Shown in pieces: positions 48,499-57,165 of a stretch of 64,000 nt of DNA. Position 1 is the stretch's first letter, and every line of letters starts with the position of its first letter. The stretch spans positions 1-64,000 of the forward strand of contig SFFW01000002.1 of the NCBI GenBank assembly GCA_004556755.1, in the 5' to 3' direction. The position numbers and the translations under genes were made by a program. The notes under the pieces are model-generated. The model worked only from the letters and a program-made list of their open reading frames with translations. It was not told where the DNA came from and searched no databases. This stretch comes from Clostridiales bacterium (GTDB taxonomy: Bacteria; Bacillota; Clostridia; Oscillospirales; Oscillospiraceae).

Positions 48499-50702
48499 TG
48501 GAAGAATATACGGAGCTAAACGGAACAATTGACTCGGTCTTGTACAGAAACGACGAGAACGGATACGCAGTCATACGCATGACGCTTGACGACGGAGACA
48601 GCGCCACGGTCGTGGGCTGCTTTCCGTGCGTTGCGCCGGGCGAGGCGGTGAGTGCCGAAGGCTCGTGGATGCTGCACAGCCAGCACGGAAGGCAGTTTAA
48701 AGCGGAACACGCCATAAGGCTGCTTCCAACGAATGCGGACGATATATATAAGTACCTTGCAGGCGGTACGGTACGGGGCATAGGCCCTGCAACCGCCGCT
48801 CTCATCGTCAACCGCTTCGGCGAAAAGACTCTTGACATTCTTGAGCTGCACCCCGATAAGCTTGCCGAGATCAAGGGCATCAGCACATCCAAGGCAAGCG
48901 AAATGAGCAAGTCCTTTAAGCGTCAGGCGGGACTGCGGCGGCTTATGGAGTTTCTTTGCGGATACAGGATCCGTCCGGAATATGCGCTGCGGCTGTATAA
49001 GTTTTACGGCAATTCGGCGATGGAGACGCTTCAGGAGAACCCGTACATACTTGCGTCGAGCCATATCGGTGCGGCGTTTTCCGATGCGGATGCGCTCGCC
49101 CTTGAGATGGGCGTCGAAAACGACAGCATTAACCGTATCGCCGCCGCCGTGCTTTTTGAGCTGCGCCATAATCTCGGCAACGGGCATTGCTTTATTCCCA
49201 AGGAAAAGCTTACTGCTGCAACGTCACAGCTTATCGGCGTAGATACAGAGCGCATTGAGGAGGGCGTTGAGCTTTTAAAGGAAAACGGAGAGATCATCTG
49301 CGACATGGTGGCAAATCTTGAAGCCTGCTATCTCAAAGATATCTACGAAGCGGAAAGCTATACCGCACGGCGGATAAAGGCGATGTGCAAGCCCGTGCCG
49401 ACTTCAAAGATGAATTTGGATCGCTTTATTGCAGACCTTGAAAAGAAGAACGGCATCAGCTATGCACCTCTGCAAAAAAGCACGCTTTCGCTTGCAATGT
49501 CAAGCAACATAATGGTCATCACGGGCGGACCGGGAACAGGAAAGACAACGGTAGTCAAAGCGATAATCGAGCTATTTAAGCACGATGAGCTTAAAGTCTG
49601 CCTTGCGGCGCCCACCGGAAGAGCCGCAAAGCGGATGACCGAGCTTACCGGAGAAGAAGCGTCAACAGTACACAGACTGCTCGGCGCTAAAATATCCGAC
49701 GACGGGGAAGCGCTTATATTCACAAAGAACGAGGATGATCCATTAAACGCCGATGCCGTGATATTGGACGAGTGTTCGATGATGGACATAACGCTCATGA
49801 AGGCTCTGATTTCGGCAATGCGCCCGGAGTGCAAGCTCGTTTTGGTGGGTGACGCCGATCAGTTGCCTCCGGTTGGACCGGGCAACGTCTTTGCGGACAT
49901 TATCAGAAGCGATATAGTGCCGACCGTTCGGCTTACCGAGATCTTCCGTCAGAAGGCGGAGAGCCGTATCGTCAGCAACGCACACATGATAAACAAGGGT
50001 GAACACCCGAATTTTGAAGCAAACACGGGAGACTTTTTCAGGCTGAGGAGACTCCGTGCCGAGAGCAGTATAGACACGGTTTTGGAACTGTGCGAAAGAC
50101 GTCTGCCGAACAATATGGGCATCCCGACGGATGAGATACAGGTACTCAGCCCGACGAGAAAAGGTGAGACGGGTACCGTGAGCCTCAACCGACTGCTGCA
50201 GGCTGCGCTTAACCCCAAGTCGGATGAGAAGAAGGAAAAGTCATTCGGCGACATTGTTTTCCGTGAGGGCGACCGCATAATGCAGATCAAAAACAACTAC
50301 GACATTCCTTGGCAAAGCTCGGACGGCGTTTTCGGCAGCGGCATCTTTAACGGAGATTTAGGGCGCATAAAGTCTATTGACCATCAGAACGAAACGATGA
50401 AGATCGAGTTTGACGACAAGACGGTCACATACGGCTTTGATATGCTCAGTGAGCTTGAGCATTCGTGGGCAATGACGGTACATAAGTCGCAGGGCAGTGA
50501 ATATAGAGCGGTCATACTTGTGCTTAATTCGGGAACGAAAATGCTTATGACCCGAAGCGTTCTGTACACCGCCGTTACGAGAGCGAAATCTCTGCTCATC
50601 ATGGTGGGGGATGACTCCATTGCGCATTACATGATAGACAACAACAGGCAGTCGAGGCGTTACAGCGCATTGAGGATCAGACTTGCGGATGAAAATACTT
50701 GA
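48498..50702 (+). CDS. recD2: ATP-dependent RecD-like DNA helicase
   Basis: A 734-residue SF1B 5'-3' helicase of the RecD2 class, which works without RecBC. The long N-terminal region (OB-like, then tandem HhH around KYLAGGTVRGIGPATAALIV) is the RecD2 mark. Walker A is GGPGTGKTT (about residues 343-351), Walker B ILDECSMMD, motif III VLVGDADQLPPVG, and the C-terminal motif VI region TVHKSQGSEY. ATG 48498 has GGAG 7 nt upstream and overlaps the previous stop. Confidence 0.93.
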   Translation: MEEYTELNGTIDSVLYRNDENGYAVIRMTLDDGDSATVVGCFPCVAPGEAVSAEGSWMLHSQHGRQFKAEHAIRLLPTNADDIYKYLAGGTVRGIGPATAALIVNRFGEKTLDILELHPDKLAEIKGISTSKASEMSKSFKRQAGLRRLMEFLCGYRIRPEYALRLYKFYGNSAMETLQENPYILASSHIGAAFSDADALALEMGVENDSINRIAAAVLFELRHNLGNGHCFIPKEKLTAATSQLIGVDTERIEEGVELLKENGEIICDMVANLEACYLKDIYEAESYTARRIKAMCKPVPTSKMNLDRFIADLEKKNGISYAPLQKSTLSLAMSSNIMVITGGPGTGKTTVVKAIIELFKHDELKVCLAAPTGRAAKRMTELTGEEASTVHRLLGAKISDDGEALIFTKNEDDPLNADAVILDECSMMDITLMKALISAMRPECKLVLVGDADQLPPVGPGNVFADIIRSDIVPTVRLTEIFRQKAESRIVSNAHMINKGEHPNFEANTGDFFRLRRLRAESSIDTVLELCERRLPNNMGIPTDEIQVLSPTRKGETGTVSLNRLLQAALNPKSDEKKEKSFGDIVFREGDRIMQIKNNYDIPWQSSDGVFGSGIFNGDLGRIKSIDHQNETMKIEFDDKTVTYGFDMLSELEHSWAMTVHKSQGSEYRAVILVLNSGTKMLMTRSVLYTAVTRAKSLLIMVGDDSIAHYMIDNNRQSRRYSALRIRLADENT

Positions 50703-51342
50703 CTTTTTCCTTGACCTCCTGTTTCCGCCGAAATGCATATTCTGCGGCGAGGTGCTTGAATCGACGAACATCTGCAACAAGTGTCTCGAAAAGCTGCCGT
50801 ACACGAAGGGCGATTCCACAGTCCAAAAGCTGCCTTTTATCAGCAAGTGCGTATCGCCGCTTTATTACGACGGCGTTGTGAGGGACGCAATACTCAGATT
50901 CAAATTTAACGGAAAGTCCAATTATGCCGGAGCTTTTGCACAGATTATGTCGGAATATATCGAGAATAATCTTGATTGCGGTGATATTAGTGTGGTATCA
51001 TGGGTACCGTTAAGCCGTATGCGAATGCGCAAAAGGGGCTACAATCAGGCGCAGCTCCTTGCCGAAGGGATAGCAAAACGGCTTGAGCTTCCGTCGGCGC
51101 CCTGCCTTGTCAAGATCAAAAACAACACGGCTCAGTCGAAAACGACAAGTGCCGAGCAGCGGCGCAGAAACGTTGCGGGTGCTTACAAGGTGTGCGACCC
51201 CGAATTTGTAAAGGGCAAGAACATTTTGCTGATCGACGACGTCGTCACCACGGGTTCCACATTGTCCGAATGCTCAAGAATGCTTCAGCTTTCCGGTGTA
51301 AACAAGGTTTATTCCGCAAGCATAGCACGTCATAAAGATTGA
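50683..51342 (+). CDS. comF: ComF family phosphoribosyltransferase-like protein
   Basis: A 219-residue ComF-like protein. An N-terminal zinc ribbon (CIFCGEV and ICNKC, about residues 17-36) is followed by a type I PRTase domain with VPLSRMRMRKRGYNQAQLLA and PRPP loop LLIDDVVTTGSTL. In competent bacteria ComF acts in uptake of single-stranded DNA; in others the role is unclear. GAGG at 50672-50675 is 7 nt from a TTG at 50683; the alternative ATG 50689 would be 13 nt away. It overlaps recD2 by 20 nt. Confidence 0.88.
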   Translation: MRMKILDFFLDLLFPPKCIFCGEVLESTNICNKCLEKLPYTKGDSTVQKLPFISKCVSPLYYDGVVRDAILRFKFNGKSNYAGAFAQIMSEYIENNLDCGDISVVSWVPLSRMRMRKRGYNQAQLLAEGIAKRLELPSAPCLVKIKNNTAQSKTTSAEQRRRNVAGAYKVCDPEFVKGKNILLIDDVVTTGSTLSECSRMLQLSGVNKVYSASIARHKD

Positions 51343-51420
51343 CGGAGTCGATTTCGGGTTAGAATTTAAATAAACAGCTTAGTCGAAGCTCTCTTGGGCT
51401 TTGGCGGAACGGAGCAGATA

Positions 51421-52452
51421 ATGGTTATATTTGAAAGAGACATAGCCGTAGATATGGGTACATCCAACACCTTGGTTTACGTTGCAGGCAAGGGTGTCGT
51501 GCTGCGTGAGCCTACCGTCGTTGCGGTGGACAAGACTACGGGTGAGATGCTTAAAATAGGTGAGGATGCAAAGAAAACACTCGGAAGGACTCCGGCGAAC
51601 ATTGTCGTCATCCATCCCATCAGCCTCGGCGTCATATCCGACTATGATATGGCGGCGATGATGCTCAGAGAGCTGATCTCAAAGGTCACATCCTTCAGCC
51701 TGTTTAAGCCGAGGGTTTTGCTCTGCGTACCGAGCAGCATAACGGGCGTTGAGGAGAGAGCGATAATCGATGCCGCCATAGAAGCCGGCGCAAGAAAGGT
51801 CTACTTACTCGAAACCGCAGTCGCTACGGCGATCGGCGCCGGGGTGGACATTTCAAAGCCCGACGGACACATGGTCATCGACATCGGCGGCGGCACCTCC
51901 GAGGTGGCGGTCGTTTCGATGGGCGGAGTCGTTGAGTGCGAATCCTTCCCGACCGCAGGCGACAGCTTTGACGAAGCCATTATCCGTTATATCAGAAAGA
52001 AGCACAACGTTCTGATTGGCTCCAAAACCGCCGAGGAGCTGAAGATCAGCATAGGTGGCGCTCTGCCGAGACCCGACGCATACGAGGAAGAAGCAAAGGG
52101 ACGCTGTCTGCTTACGGGCCTTCCCAAGACCGTCAAGGTGAGCAGCGAGGAGCTTGTGGAGGTCCTTGCGGAGCCGACGCAGCTTATACTTGACAACATT
52201 CACTCAGTGCTTGAGCGCACTCCGCCTGAGCTTGTCGGAGACCTCGGCAGTAACGGAATTATTCTCTCCGGCTCCGGCTCCATGCTTTACGGACTTGACA
52301 GTGTTATCGAGAGAAGCACCGGGATCCCGACGATACCCGTTGACGACCCCAGCTCCTGTGCGGCGCACGGTGCGGGAAAGATGCTCACGAGACTCGACGA
52401 CATGAAGGACGGCATGATGAACTTCCTCCGCCGCAGACAAATGAAGAACTGA
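51421..52452 (+). CDS. mreB: Rod-shape protein MreB/Mbl-like actin homologue
   Basis: A 343-residue bacterial actin. The phosphate-1 loop DMGTSNTLVYV (about residues 9-19), EPTVVAVDK, phosphate-2 VIDIGGGTSEVAVV and adenosine motif GIILSGSGSMLYG are intact. It guides lateral wall synthesis. ATG 51421 with GGAG 8 nt upstream is preferred over an in-frame ATG nine codons earlier. mreC and mreD do not follow; the gene is alone with its own terminator, as for the Mbl or MreBH paralogues. Confidence 0.93.
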   Translation: MVIFERDIAVDMGTSNTLVYVAGKGVVLREPTVVAVDKTTGEMLKIGEDAKKTLGRTPANIVVIHPISLGVISDYDMAAMMLRELISKVTSFSLFKPRVLLCVPSSITGVEERAIIDAAIEAGARKVYLLETAVATAIGAGVDISKPDGHMVIDIGGGTSEVAVVSMGGVVECESFPTAGDSFDEAIIRYIRKKHNVLIGSKTAEELKISIGGALPRPDAYEEEAKGRCLLTGLPKTVKVSSEELVEVLAEPTQLILDNIHSVLERTPPELVGDLGSNGIILSGSGSMLYGLDSVIERSTGIPTIPVDDPSSCAAHGAGKMLTRLDDMKDGMMNFLRRRQMKN

Positions 52453-52462
52453 CCAACTGAAG

Positions 52463-52498
52463 AAAAAACGCCCTGTTCAGCCGAACAGGGCGTTTTTT
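52463..52498. terminator. Bidirectional terminator between mreB and the alpha/beta hydrolase
   Basis: A perfect 16-bp inverted repeat (52463-52478 with 52483-52498) with a 4-nt loop and A/T tracts. Confidence 0.9.
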
Positions 52499-52511
52499 GC
52501 ACACTAAATTA

Positions 52512-53441
52512 TCAGATTTTGCTTTGTATCCATGCAAGGATATCGGAATATACCTCGTCCTTGTTGATCTCGTTGAGCATCTCATGTCTGCCGCCCTCGT
52601 AGAGCTTTATGCTGACATCCTGCATACCCGCCTTACGGAAGTTTTCGTAAGCGATTTTTACGCCCTTACCGCACTCGCCGACGGGGTCCATGGAGCCGGA
52701 CATGAAGTAAACGGGGGTGTCCTTCTTCATGGCGTCGAGATTCTTGGGGCTCGTGATCAGGTTGATGCCGGTCATCATGTCACGGAAGAGACTGCACGAC
52801 GGGACAAAGCCGCAAAGGGGATCGGCAAGATAGCGTGCGACGACATCTTCGTCACGGGTGAGCCAGTCGTGAGTGGTTTTCGGAATGCCGTAAATTTTGT
52901 TGTAGCTTCCAAACGCCATATTGTTGAGCATGTTGCTGTAATGATGGGGGCCCTTGAGCTTTACGACAAGATTGCCCATTGCAAGACCGCCGAGAACGAG
53001 GGGTTTACCCTGATTTCCAGTGCCGCTGATTATCGCTGCATCAAAGCCGCCGGGGAATTTTATGAGGTGAGTGCGGGTCAGAAAGCTCCCCATGCTGTGA
53101 CCGAAAACGATGATGGGAATGTCTGGGTAGTTGATCTTCATTGCGCTGCGCAGGATCTCCTCGTCCTGAACTGCATAGGTCCAACCGTTGCGCTCCGCAA
53201 AGAAGCCGATGTCTTCGGGCTTATCGATGCTCTTTCCGTGACCGAGGTGATCGTCACCGACAACAAGAAAGCCGTTAGATGCAAGGAAAAGCATAAAATC
53301 ATCGTAGCGGTCCATGTGCTCGGCAATGCCATGGACAATTTGGACGACGGCCTTCGGCTGCATGTCGGGAGTACACATATGCGCTCTGAGCTTATTATGA
53401 CCTGTGCTTGAATCAAAATAAAAATCTCTGAAACTTGGCAT
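52512..53441 (-). CDS. Alpha/beta hydrolase, lysophospholipase/monoacylglycerol-lipase type
   Basis: A 309-residue cytosolic hydrolase. It has HGIAEH (oxyanion region, residues 37-42), the nucleophile elbow GHSMG with Ser116, an Asp in FMSGSMDPVGE, and a final His in GGRHEMLNE, the complete triad order of the serine aminopeptidase S33/lysophospholipase group. GGAGG lies just upstream of the ATG. It is monocistronic, divergent from glpK. A lipid-recycling role would fit the neighbouring glycerol kinase but is inference. Confidence 0.88.
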   Translation of the reverse strand: MPSFRDFYFDSSTGHNKLRAHMCTPDMQPKAVVQIVHGIAEHMDRYDDFMLFLASNGFLVVGDDHLGHGKSIDKPEDIGFFAERNGWTYAVQDEEILRSAMKINYPDIPIIVFGHSMGSFLTRTHLIKFPGGFDAAIISGTGNQGKPLVLGGLAMGNLVVKLKGPHHYSNMLNNMAFGSYNKIYGIPKTTHDWLTRDEDVVARYLADPLCGFVPSCSLFRDMMTGINLITSPKNLDAMKKDTPVYFMSGSMDPVGECGKGVKIAYENFRKAGMQDVSIKLYEGGRHEMLNEINKDEVYSDILAWIQSKI

Positions 53442-53488
53442 GGAAATTATCCTCCGTATGTGTTAAAATGTATATAATCTCTATCTGA

Positions 53489-53517
53489 ATTTTAGCGCCT
53501 TACCATACATTAGTCAA
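53489..53517 (-). promoter_or_regulatory. Promoter of the alpha/beta hydrolase
   Basis: On the - strand TTGACT (53517-53512), a 17-nt spacer and TAAAAT (53494-53489). No clear + strand promoter for glpK was found in this gap. Confidence 0.6.
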
Positions 53518-53538
53518 CAAAAAACTGGAGGATCAGAT

Positions 53539-55041
53539 ATGAACGGATATGTAATCGCACTTGACCAGGGAACTACAAGCTCCAGAGCCATAGTGTTTGA
53601 CAGCGTTGGAACGCCTGTCACGATAGCACAGTACCCCTTTGCTCAGATCTACCCCAAACCGGGCTGGGTCGAGCATGACCCCATGCTCATTCTCGAAACT
53701 CAGCTTCGAGCGCTGGCGGAAGCCTTTGAAAAAAGCGAGCTGTCTCCCACGGATATTGCCGGTATCGGTATAACGAATCAGAGGGAAACGACGGTCGTTT
53801 GGGACAAAAATACCGGCAAACCGATATATAACGCCATTGTGTGGCAGTGCAGACGCACGGCGCCCATATGCGATGAGCTGACCGCCAAAGGACTCGGCTC
53901 TTACATTAAGGACAAAACCGGGCTTCTTATCGACGCATATTTTTCCGGCACCAAGATCAAGTGGATACTCGACAATGTTGAAGGTGCAAGGGAAAGAGCC
54001 GAAAGAGGAGAGCTTCTGTTCGGAAACATCGACTCGTGGCTCATTTGGAATCTGACGGGCGGCAAAGCGCACGTCTCCGATTACTCCAATTGCTCACGCA
54101 CCATGATATTCGACATTGATAAGCTTCAGTGGGACGAAACGCTTTGCAGCGAACTCGGCATTCCCATGTGCATGCTGCCAGAGCCTGTGCCTTCCGCAAT
54201 GACTTACGGCAAGGTGGCAGCCGGAATATCGGGACTCGAAATGCTTGCCGGTGTGCCTGTCTGCGGCAGCGCAGGAGATCAGGCTGCGGCGCTGCTCGGA
54301 CAGGGCTGCATAATCCCCGGACAGGCAAAGAACACCTACGGTACCGGATGCTTTACGCTTATGAACACAGGTGCACAGTCGGTCAGGAGCCAGTGCGGAC
54401 TTGTGACGAGCGTTGCATGGTCTGTCGGCGGCAAGACTACATATGCCCTCGAAGGCAGCGTTTTCAATGCGGGGAGCTCTATCCAGTGGCTGCGTGATGA
54501 GCTTGGACTCATCGGCACCTCCTCGGAATGTGAGGGACTTGCAACGAGCGTACCCGACAACGGCGGCGTTTACCTCGTGTCTGCTTTCACGGGTCTTGGC
54601 GCACCCAGATGGGATATGTACGCAAGAGGTGCGATCGTGGGACTGACGAGAGGCTCAACAAAGGCACATATCGCAAGAGCTGCGCTTGAAGGCATAAGCT
54701 ATCAGGTCAAGGACCTGCTCAACGCAATGGAAAAGGACTGCGGCGAGGAGCTTTCCGCACTTCGTGTGGACGGCGGAGCTTCGGTAAATAACTTCCTCCT
54801 GCAATTCCAGTCGGATATCCTCGGAAAGCCCATAGACAGACCGAAAATGGTTGAAACGACTGCCTTCGGCGCTGCCTTCCTTGCAGGCCTTGCCACCGGC
54901 GTGTGGTCGGATATATCCGAGATCTCGTCGCTCCGCAGGTCCGACAGAGTGTTTGTTCCCGAAATGGACAGTGACGAGGCTCAGCGGCTTTACGCAAAGT
55001 GGCTCAAGGCGGTCGAGAGGGCAGCAAAGTGGGAAGACTGA
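53539..55041 (+). CDS. glpK: Glycerol kinase
   Basis: A 500-residue FGGY kinase forming sn-glycerol 3-phosphate. It shows ALDQGTTSSRAIVFD (phosphate 1, about residues 6-20), GITNQRETTVVWDKNTGKPIYNAIVWQCRRT and NTYGTGCFTLMNTG (phosphate 2). It also has VDGGASVNNFLLQFQSDIL. Length is normal. No glpF or glpD lies next to it; instead a DUF1015 gene overlaps its 3' end by 13 nt. Confidence 0.96.
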   Translation: MNGYVIALDQGTTSSRAIVFDSVGTPVTIAQYPFAQIYPKPGWVEHDPMLILETQLRALAEAFEKSELSPTDIAGIGITNQRETTVVWDKNTGKPIYNAIVWQCRRTAPICDELTAKGLGSYIKDKTGLLIDAYFSGTKIKWILDNVEGARERAERGELLFGNIDSWLIWNLTGGKAHVSDYSNCSRTMIFDIDKLQWDETLCSELGIPMCMLPEPVPSAMTYGKVAAGISGLEMLAGVPVCGSAGDQAAALLGQGCIIPGQAKNTYGTGCFTLMNTGAQSVRSQCGLVTSVAWSVGGKTTYALEGSVFNAGSSIQWLRDELGLIGTSSECEGLATSVPDNGGVYLVSAFTGLGAPRWDMYARGAIVGLTRGSTKAHIARAALEGISYQVKDLLNAMEKDCGEELSALRVDGGASVNNFLLQFQSDILGKPIDRPKMVETTAFGAAFLAGLATGVWSDISEISSLRRSDRVFVPEMDSDEAQRLYAKWLKAVERAAKWED

Positions 55042-56261
55042 CAAAAGCCTGCTTTACCGCCGCAGATATTCTCATACCCAAGGTTTCGGATATGCAGGCG
55101 TGGAGCGTCATTGCCTGCGACCAGTTCACCTCCGAGCCTGAGTATTGGAGCGAGGTTTACAAAAGAGTGGGCGATAAGCCCTCAAGCCTCAGGCTTATAC
55201 TGCCGGAAGCGCTGCTTTCGCAGAAGGATACCGATTCCGAACGCAGCAAAATATATGATACCATGCGCACATATCTTGATGAGGGCATTTTTGAAAAGCT
55301 CGAAAACAGCTATGTTTACGTCGAACGCACTCTGAGCTCTGGTGCGGTGCGGAAGGGCATAGTCGGCGCTTTGGACCTTGAAGCCTACGACTGGGCGCCG
55401 GGGTCCGAGCTTCCGGTGAGAGCGACGGAGGACACCGTTGAGGACCGACTTCCGGCGAGGATCAAGATCCGCAGAAAAGCACTTCTCGAAATGCCGCACA
55501 TTCTGATATTTGTCAACGACCCTGAAAACAGCCTGATCTCGTCTATTAAAAAGGGCAAAGCGCTTTACGACTTTGAGCTTATGCAAAACGGCGGCAGAGT
55601 CTCCGGCTGGCAGGCAGCGGATAATTGTGCCGTTGACGCCGCTCTTGAGCATTTCTTTGAGAGTGCCTCCGCAAAGGGAGAAGACCCTCTGTTTATGGCT
55701 ATCGGTGACGGAAATCACAGCGTTGCGGCGGCAAAAAAGTACTGGGACGAGATAAAGAAAGCTCTCAGCCCGGAGGAGAGAGCGACTCACCCGGCAAGGT
55801 ATGCGTTAGCGGAGCTTGTGAACATTCACGATCAGGCGATCGACTTTAAGCCGATACACAGGCTCATCTACGGAACTGACACTAAAACGTTTTTTGACGA
55901 GCTTAAAGCACGCTTCGCCGCAGCGGACGATGCCAAAACTGCAGTGAAGTGCTTTTCCGGCGGCAAATCTATTGAGATAGGCTTTGATAGGATGACCTAC
56001 GGCGAGATAATTGCCGCTTGTGAGGCATTCTGCAAAGAGTATGCCGCAAAGCACGGTGGTCATCTTGACTACATCCACGGTGATGCCGAGTGCATAAAAA
56101 TGTCGCAAAAGGACGGCTGCTGCTGCCTGCTTATGCCGCAGATACCGAAAGAGGGACTTTTTGAAACGGTCGTAAAAAGCGGTGCATTTCCGAGGAAAAG
56201 TTTTTCCATCGGTAACGCCGAGGACAAAAGATATTATCTCGAATGCAGAAGAATCAAATAA
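55029..56261 (+). CDS. DUF1015 family protein
   Basis: A 410-residue protein of the DUF1015 family. It has the N-terminal PKVSDMQAWSVIACDQFTS segment, a central conserved MAIGDGNHSVAAAKKYW (about residues 222-238) and HPARYALAELVNIHD. The start is a GTG at 55029, eight nt after AGAGG and inside glpK. Family members are widespread in anaerobes, often near serine biosynthesis genes; no reaction is established, though the GDGNHS motif looks like an active site. Coupling to glpK is the notable context here. Confidence 0.88.
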   Translation: MGRLTKACFTAADILIPKVSDMQAWSVIACDQFTSEPEYWSEVYKRVGDKPSSLRLILPEALLSQKDTDSERSKIYDTMRTYLDEGIFEKLENSYVYVERTLSSGAVRKGIVGALDLEAYDWAPGSELPVRATEDTVEDRLPARIKIRRKALLEMPHILIFVNDPENSLISSIKKGKALYDFELMQNGGRVSGWQAADNCAVDAALEHFFESASAKGEDPLFMAIGDGNHSVAAAKKYWDEIKKALSPEERATHPARYALAELVNIHDQAIDFKPIHRLIYGTDTKTFFDELKARFAAADDAKTAVKCFSGGKSIEIGFDRMTYGEIIAACEAFCKEYAAKHGGHLDYIHGDAECIKMSQKDGCCCLLMPQIPKEGLFETVVKSGAFPRKSFSIGNAEDKRYYLECRRIK

Positions 56262-56266
56262 TTATC

Positions 56267-56295
56267 TTGTAATGGTAATTGTTCTGTGATAAAAT
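56267..56295 (+). promoter_or_regulatory. Promoter of yebC
   Basis: TTGTAA (56267-56272), a 17-nt spacer, TAAAAT (56290-56295). Confidence 0.55.
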
Positions 56296-56338
56296 AATTG
56301 CCGTTAAATTTGTATTTTACTTTAAGGAGCTGTTAAAT

Positions 56339-57073
56339 ATGTCGGGACATTCCAAATGGCATAACATACAGAAAACTAAGGGCGCAGCGGACGCAAAGCG
56401 TGCGCAGGCGTTTACCAAGATTGCCAGAGAAATGATAGTTGCCGTTAAAGAAGGCGGAAGCGGAGACCCCAATAACAATTCACGCCTTGCCGCCGTCATC
56501 ACCAAGGCAAAGGCCGCAAATATGCCGAACGATAACATCAAGCGCACTATCGACAAGGCACTGGGCGCAGGCAATACCGACAACTATGAAAAAATAGTTT
56601 ATGAAGGCTACGGACCTCAGGGCGTTGCGATCATCGTCGAGACGATGACCGACAACCGCAACCGTACTGCCGGTGAGATTCGTCACTACTTCGACAAGTA
56701 CGGCGGAAACATGGGCGCCGCTAACTGCGTTTCATGGTCGTTCGACAAGAAGGGCGTCATCGTTATTGACAACGAGGACGAGGAGCTTGACGAGGACACC
56801 GTTATGATGGAGGCTCTTGAAGCGGGCGCCGACGACTTTGAGCCGGACGACGAAAGCTTTGTGGTTTATACGAAGCCCGACGATGTTTCTCCCGTTGCAG
56901 AAGCACTTTCCGCTGCCGGATATAAACTTCTCTCCGCACAGGTCGAGATGCTTCCGCAGAACGGCTACATAAAGCTCACCAACGAGGACGACATTAAGAA
57001 TCTTCAGAAGATGCTCGATATGTTCGATGACAACGACGACGTTCAGAACGTTTGGCACAACTGGGAAGAGTAA
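56339..57073 (+). CDS. yebC: YebC/PmpR family protein
   Basis: A 244-residue member of the YebC family (translation factor relieving ribosome stalling at proline-rich stretches, also described as a transcription regulator). The family N-terminus SGHSKWHNIQKTKGAADAKRA, then GGSGDPNNNSRLA and YEGYGPQGVAIIVE, are intact. ATG 56339 with AAGGAG 9 nt upstream is chosen over an in-frame codon 20 residues earlier that lies in the promoter. It is monocistronic with its own terminator. Confidence 0.95.
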   Translation: MSGHSKWHNIQKTKGAADAKRAQAFTKIAREMIVAVKEGGSGDPNNNSRLAAVITKAKAANMPNDNIKRTIDKALGAGNTDNYEKIVYEGYGPQGVAIIVETMTDNRNRTAGEIRHYFDKYGGNMGAANCVSWSFDKKGVIVIDNEDEELDEDTVMMEALEAGADDFEPDDESFVVYTKPDDVSPVAEALSAAGYKLLSAQVEMLPQNGYIKLTNEDDIKNLQKMLDMFDDNDDVQNVWHNWEE

Positions 57074-57080
57074 TAACGGT

Positions 57081-57113
57081 ATCGGGCATCCGTTTTAGGA
57101 TGCCCGATTTTTT
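57081..57113 (+). terminator. Terminator of yebC
   Basis: An 11-bp perfect stem (57081-57091 with 57098-57108), 6-nt loop, followed by a T run. Confidence 0.88.
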
Positions 57114-57117
57114 GTGC

Positions 57118-57153
57118 AAAAAATCCTCCGCAGCAGTCGTTGCGGAGGATTTT
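57118..57153 (-). terminator. Terminator of the DUF3048 gene
   Basis: A 13-bp stem (57118-57132 region with 57141-57153) that on the - strand ends in TTTTTT. It stands back to back with the yebC terminator. Confidence 0.8.
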
Positions 57154-57165
57154 GCTTAGATCAAA

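Noticed and set aside
51339..51360. A TTGACG box as promoter of mreB
   Set aside because: The only candidate -10 (TAGAAT) is 15 nt away, too close to be convincing; left unannotated.
52497..53411. A 304-codon + strand frame opposite the alpha/beta hydrolase
   Set aside because: The - strand protein has the full Ser-Asp-His order, a promoter and a ribosome-binding site; the + frame has none.
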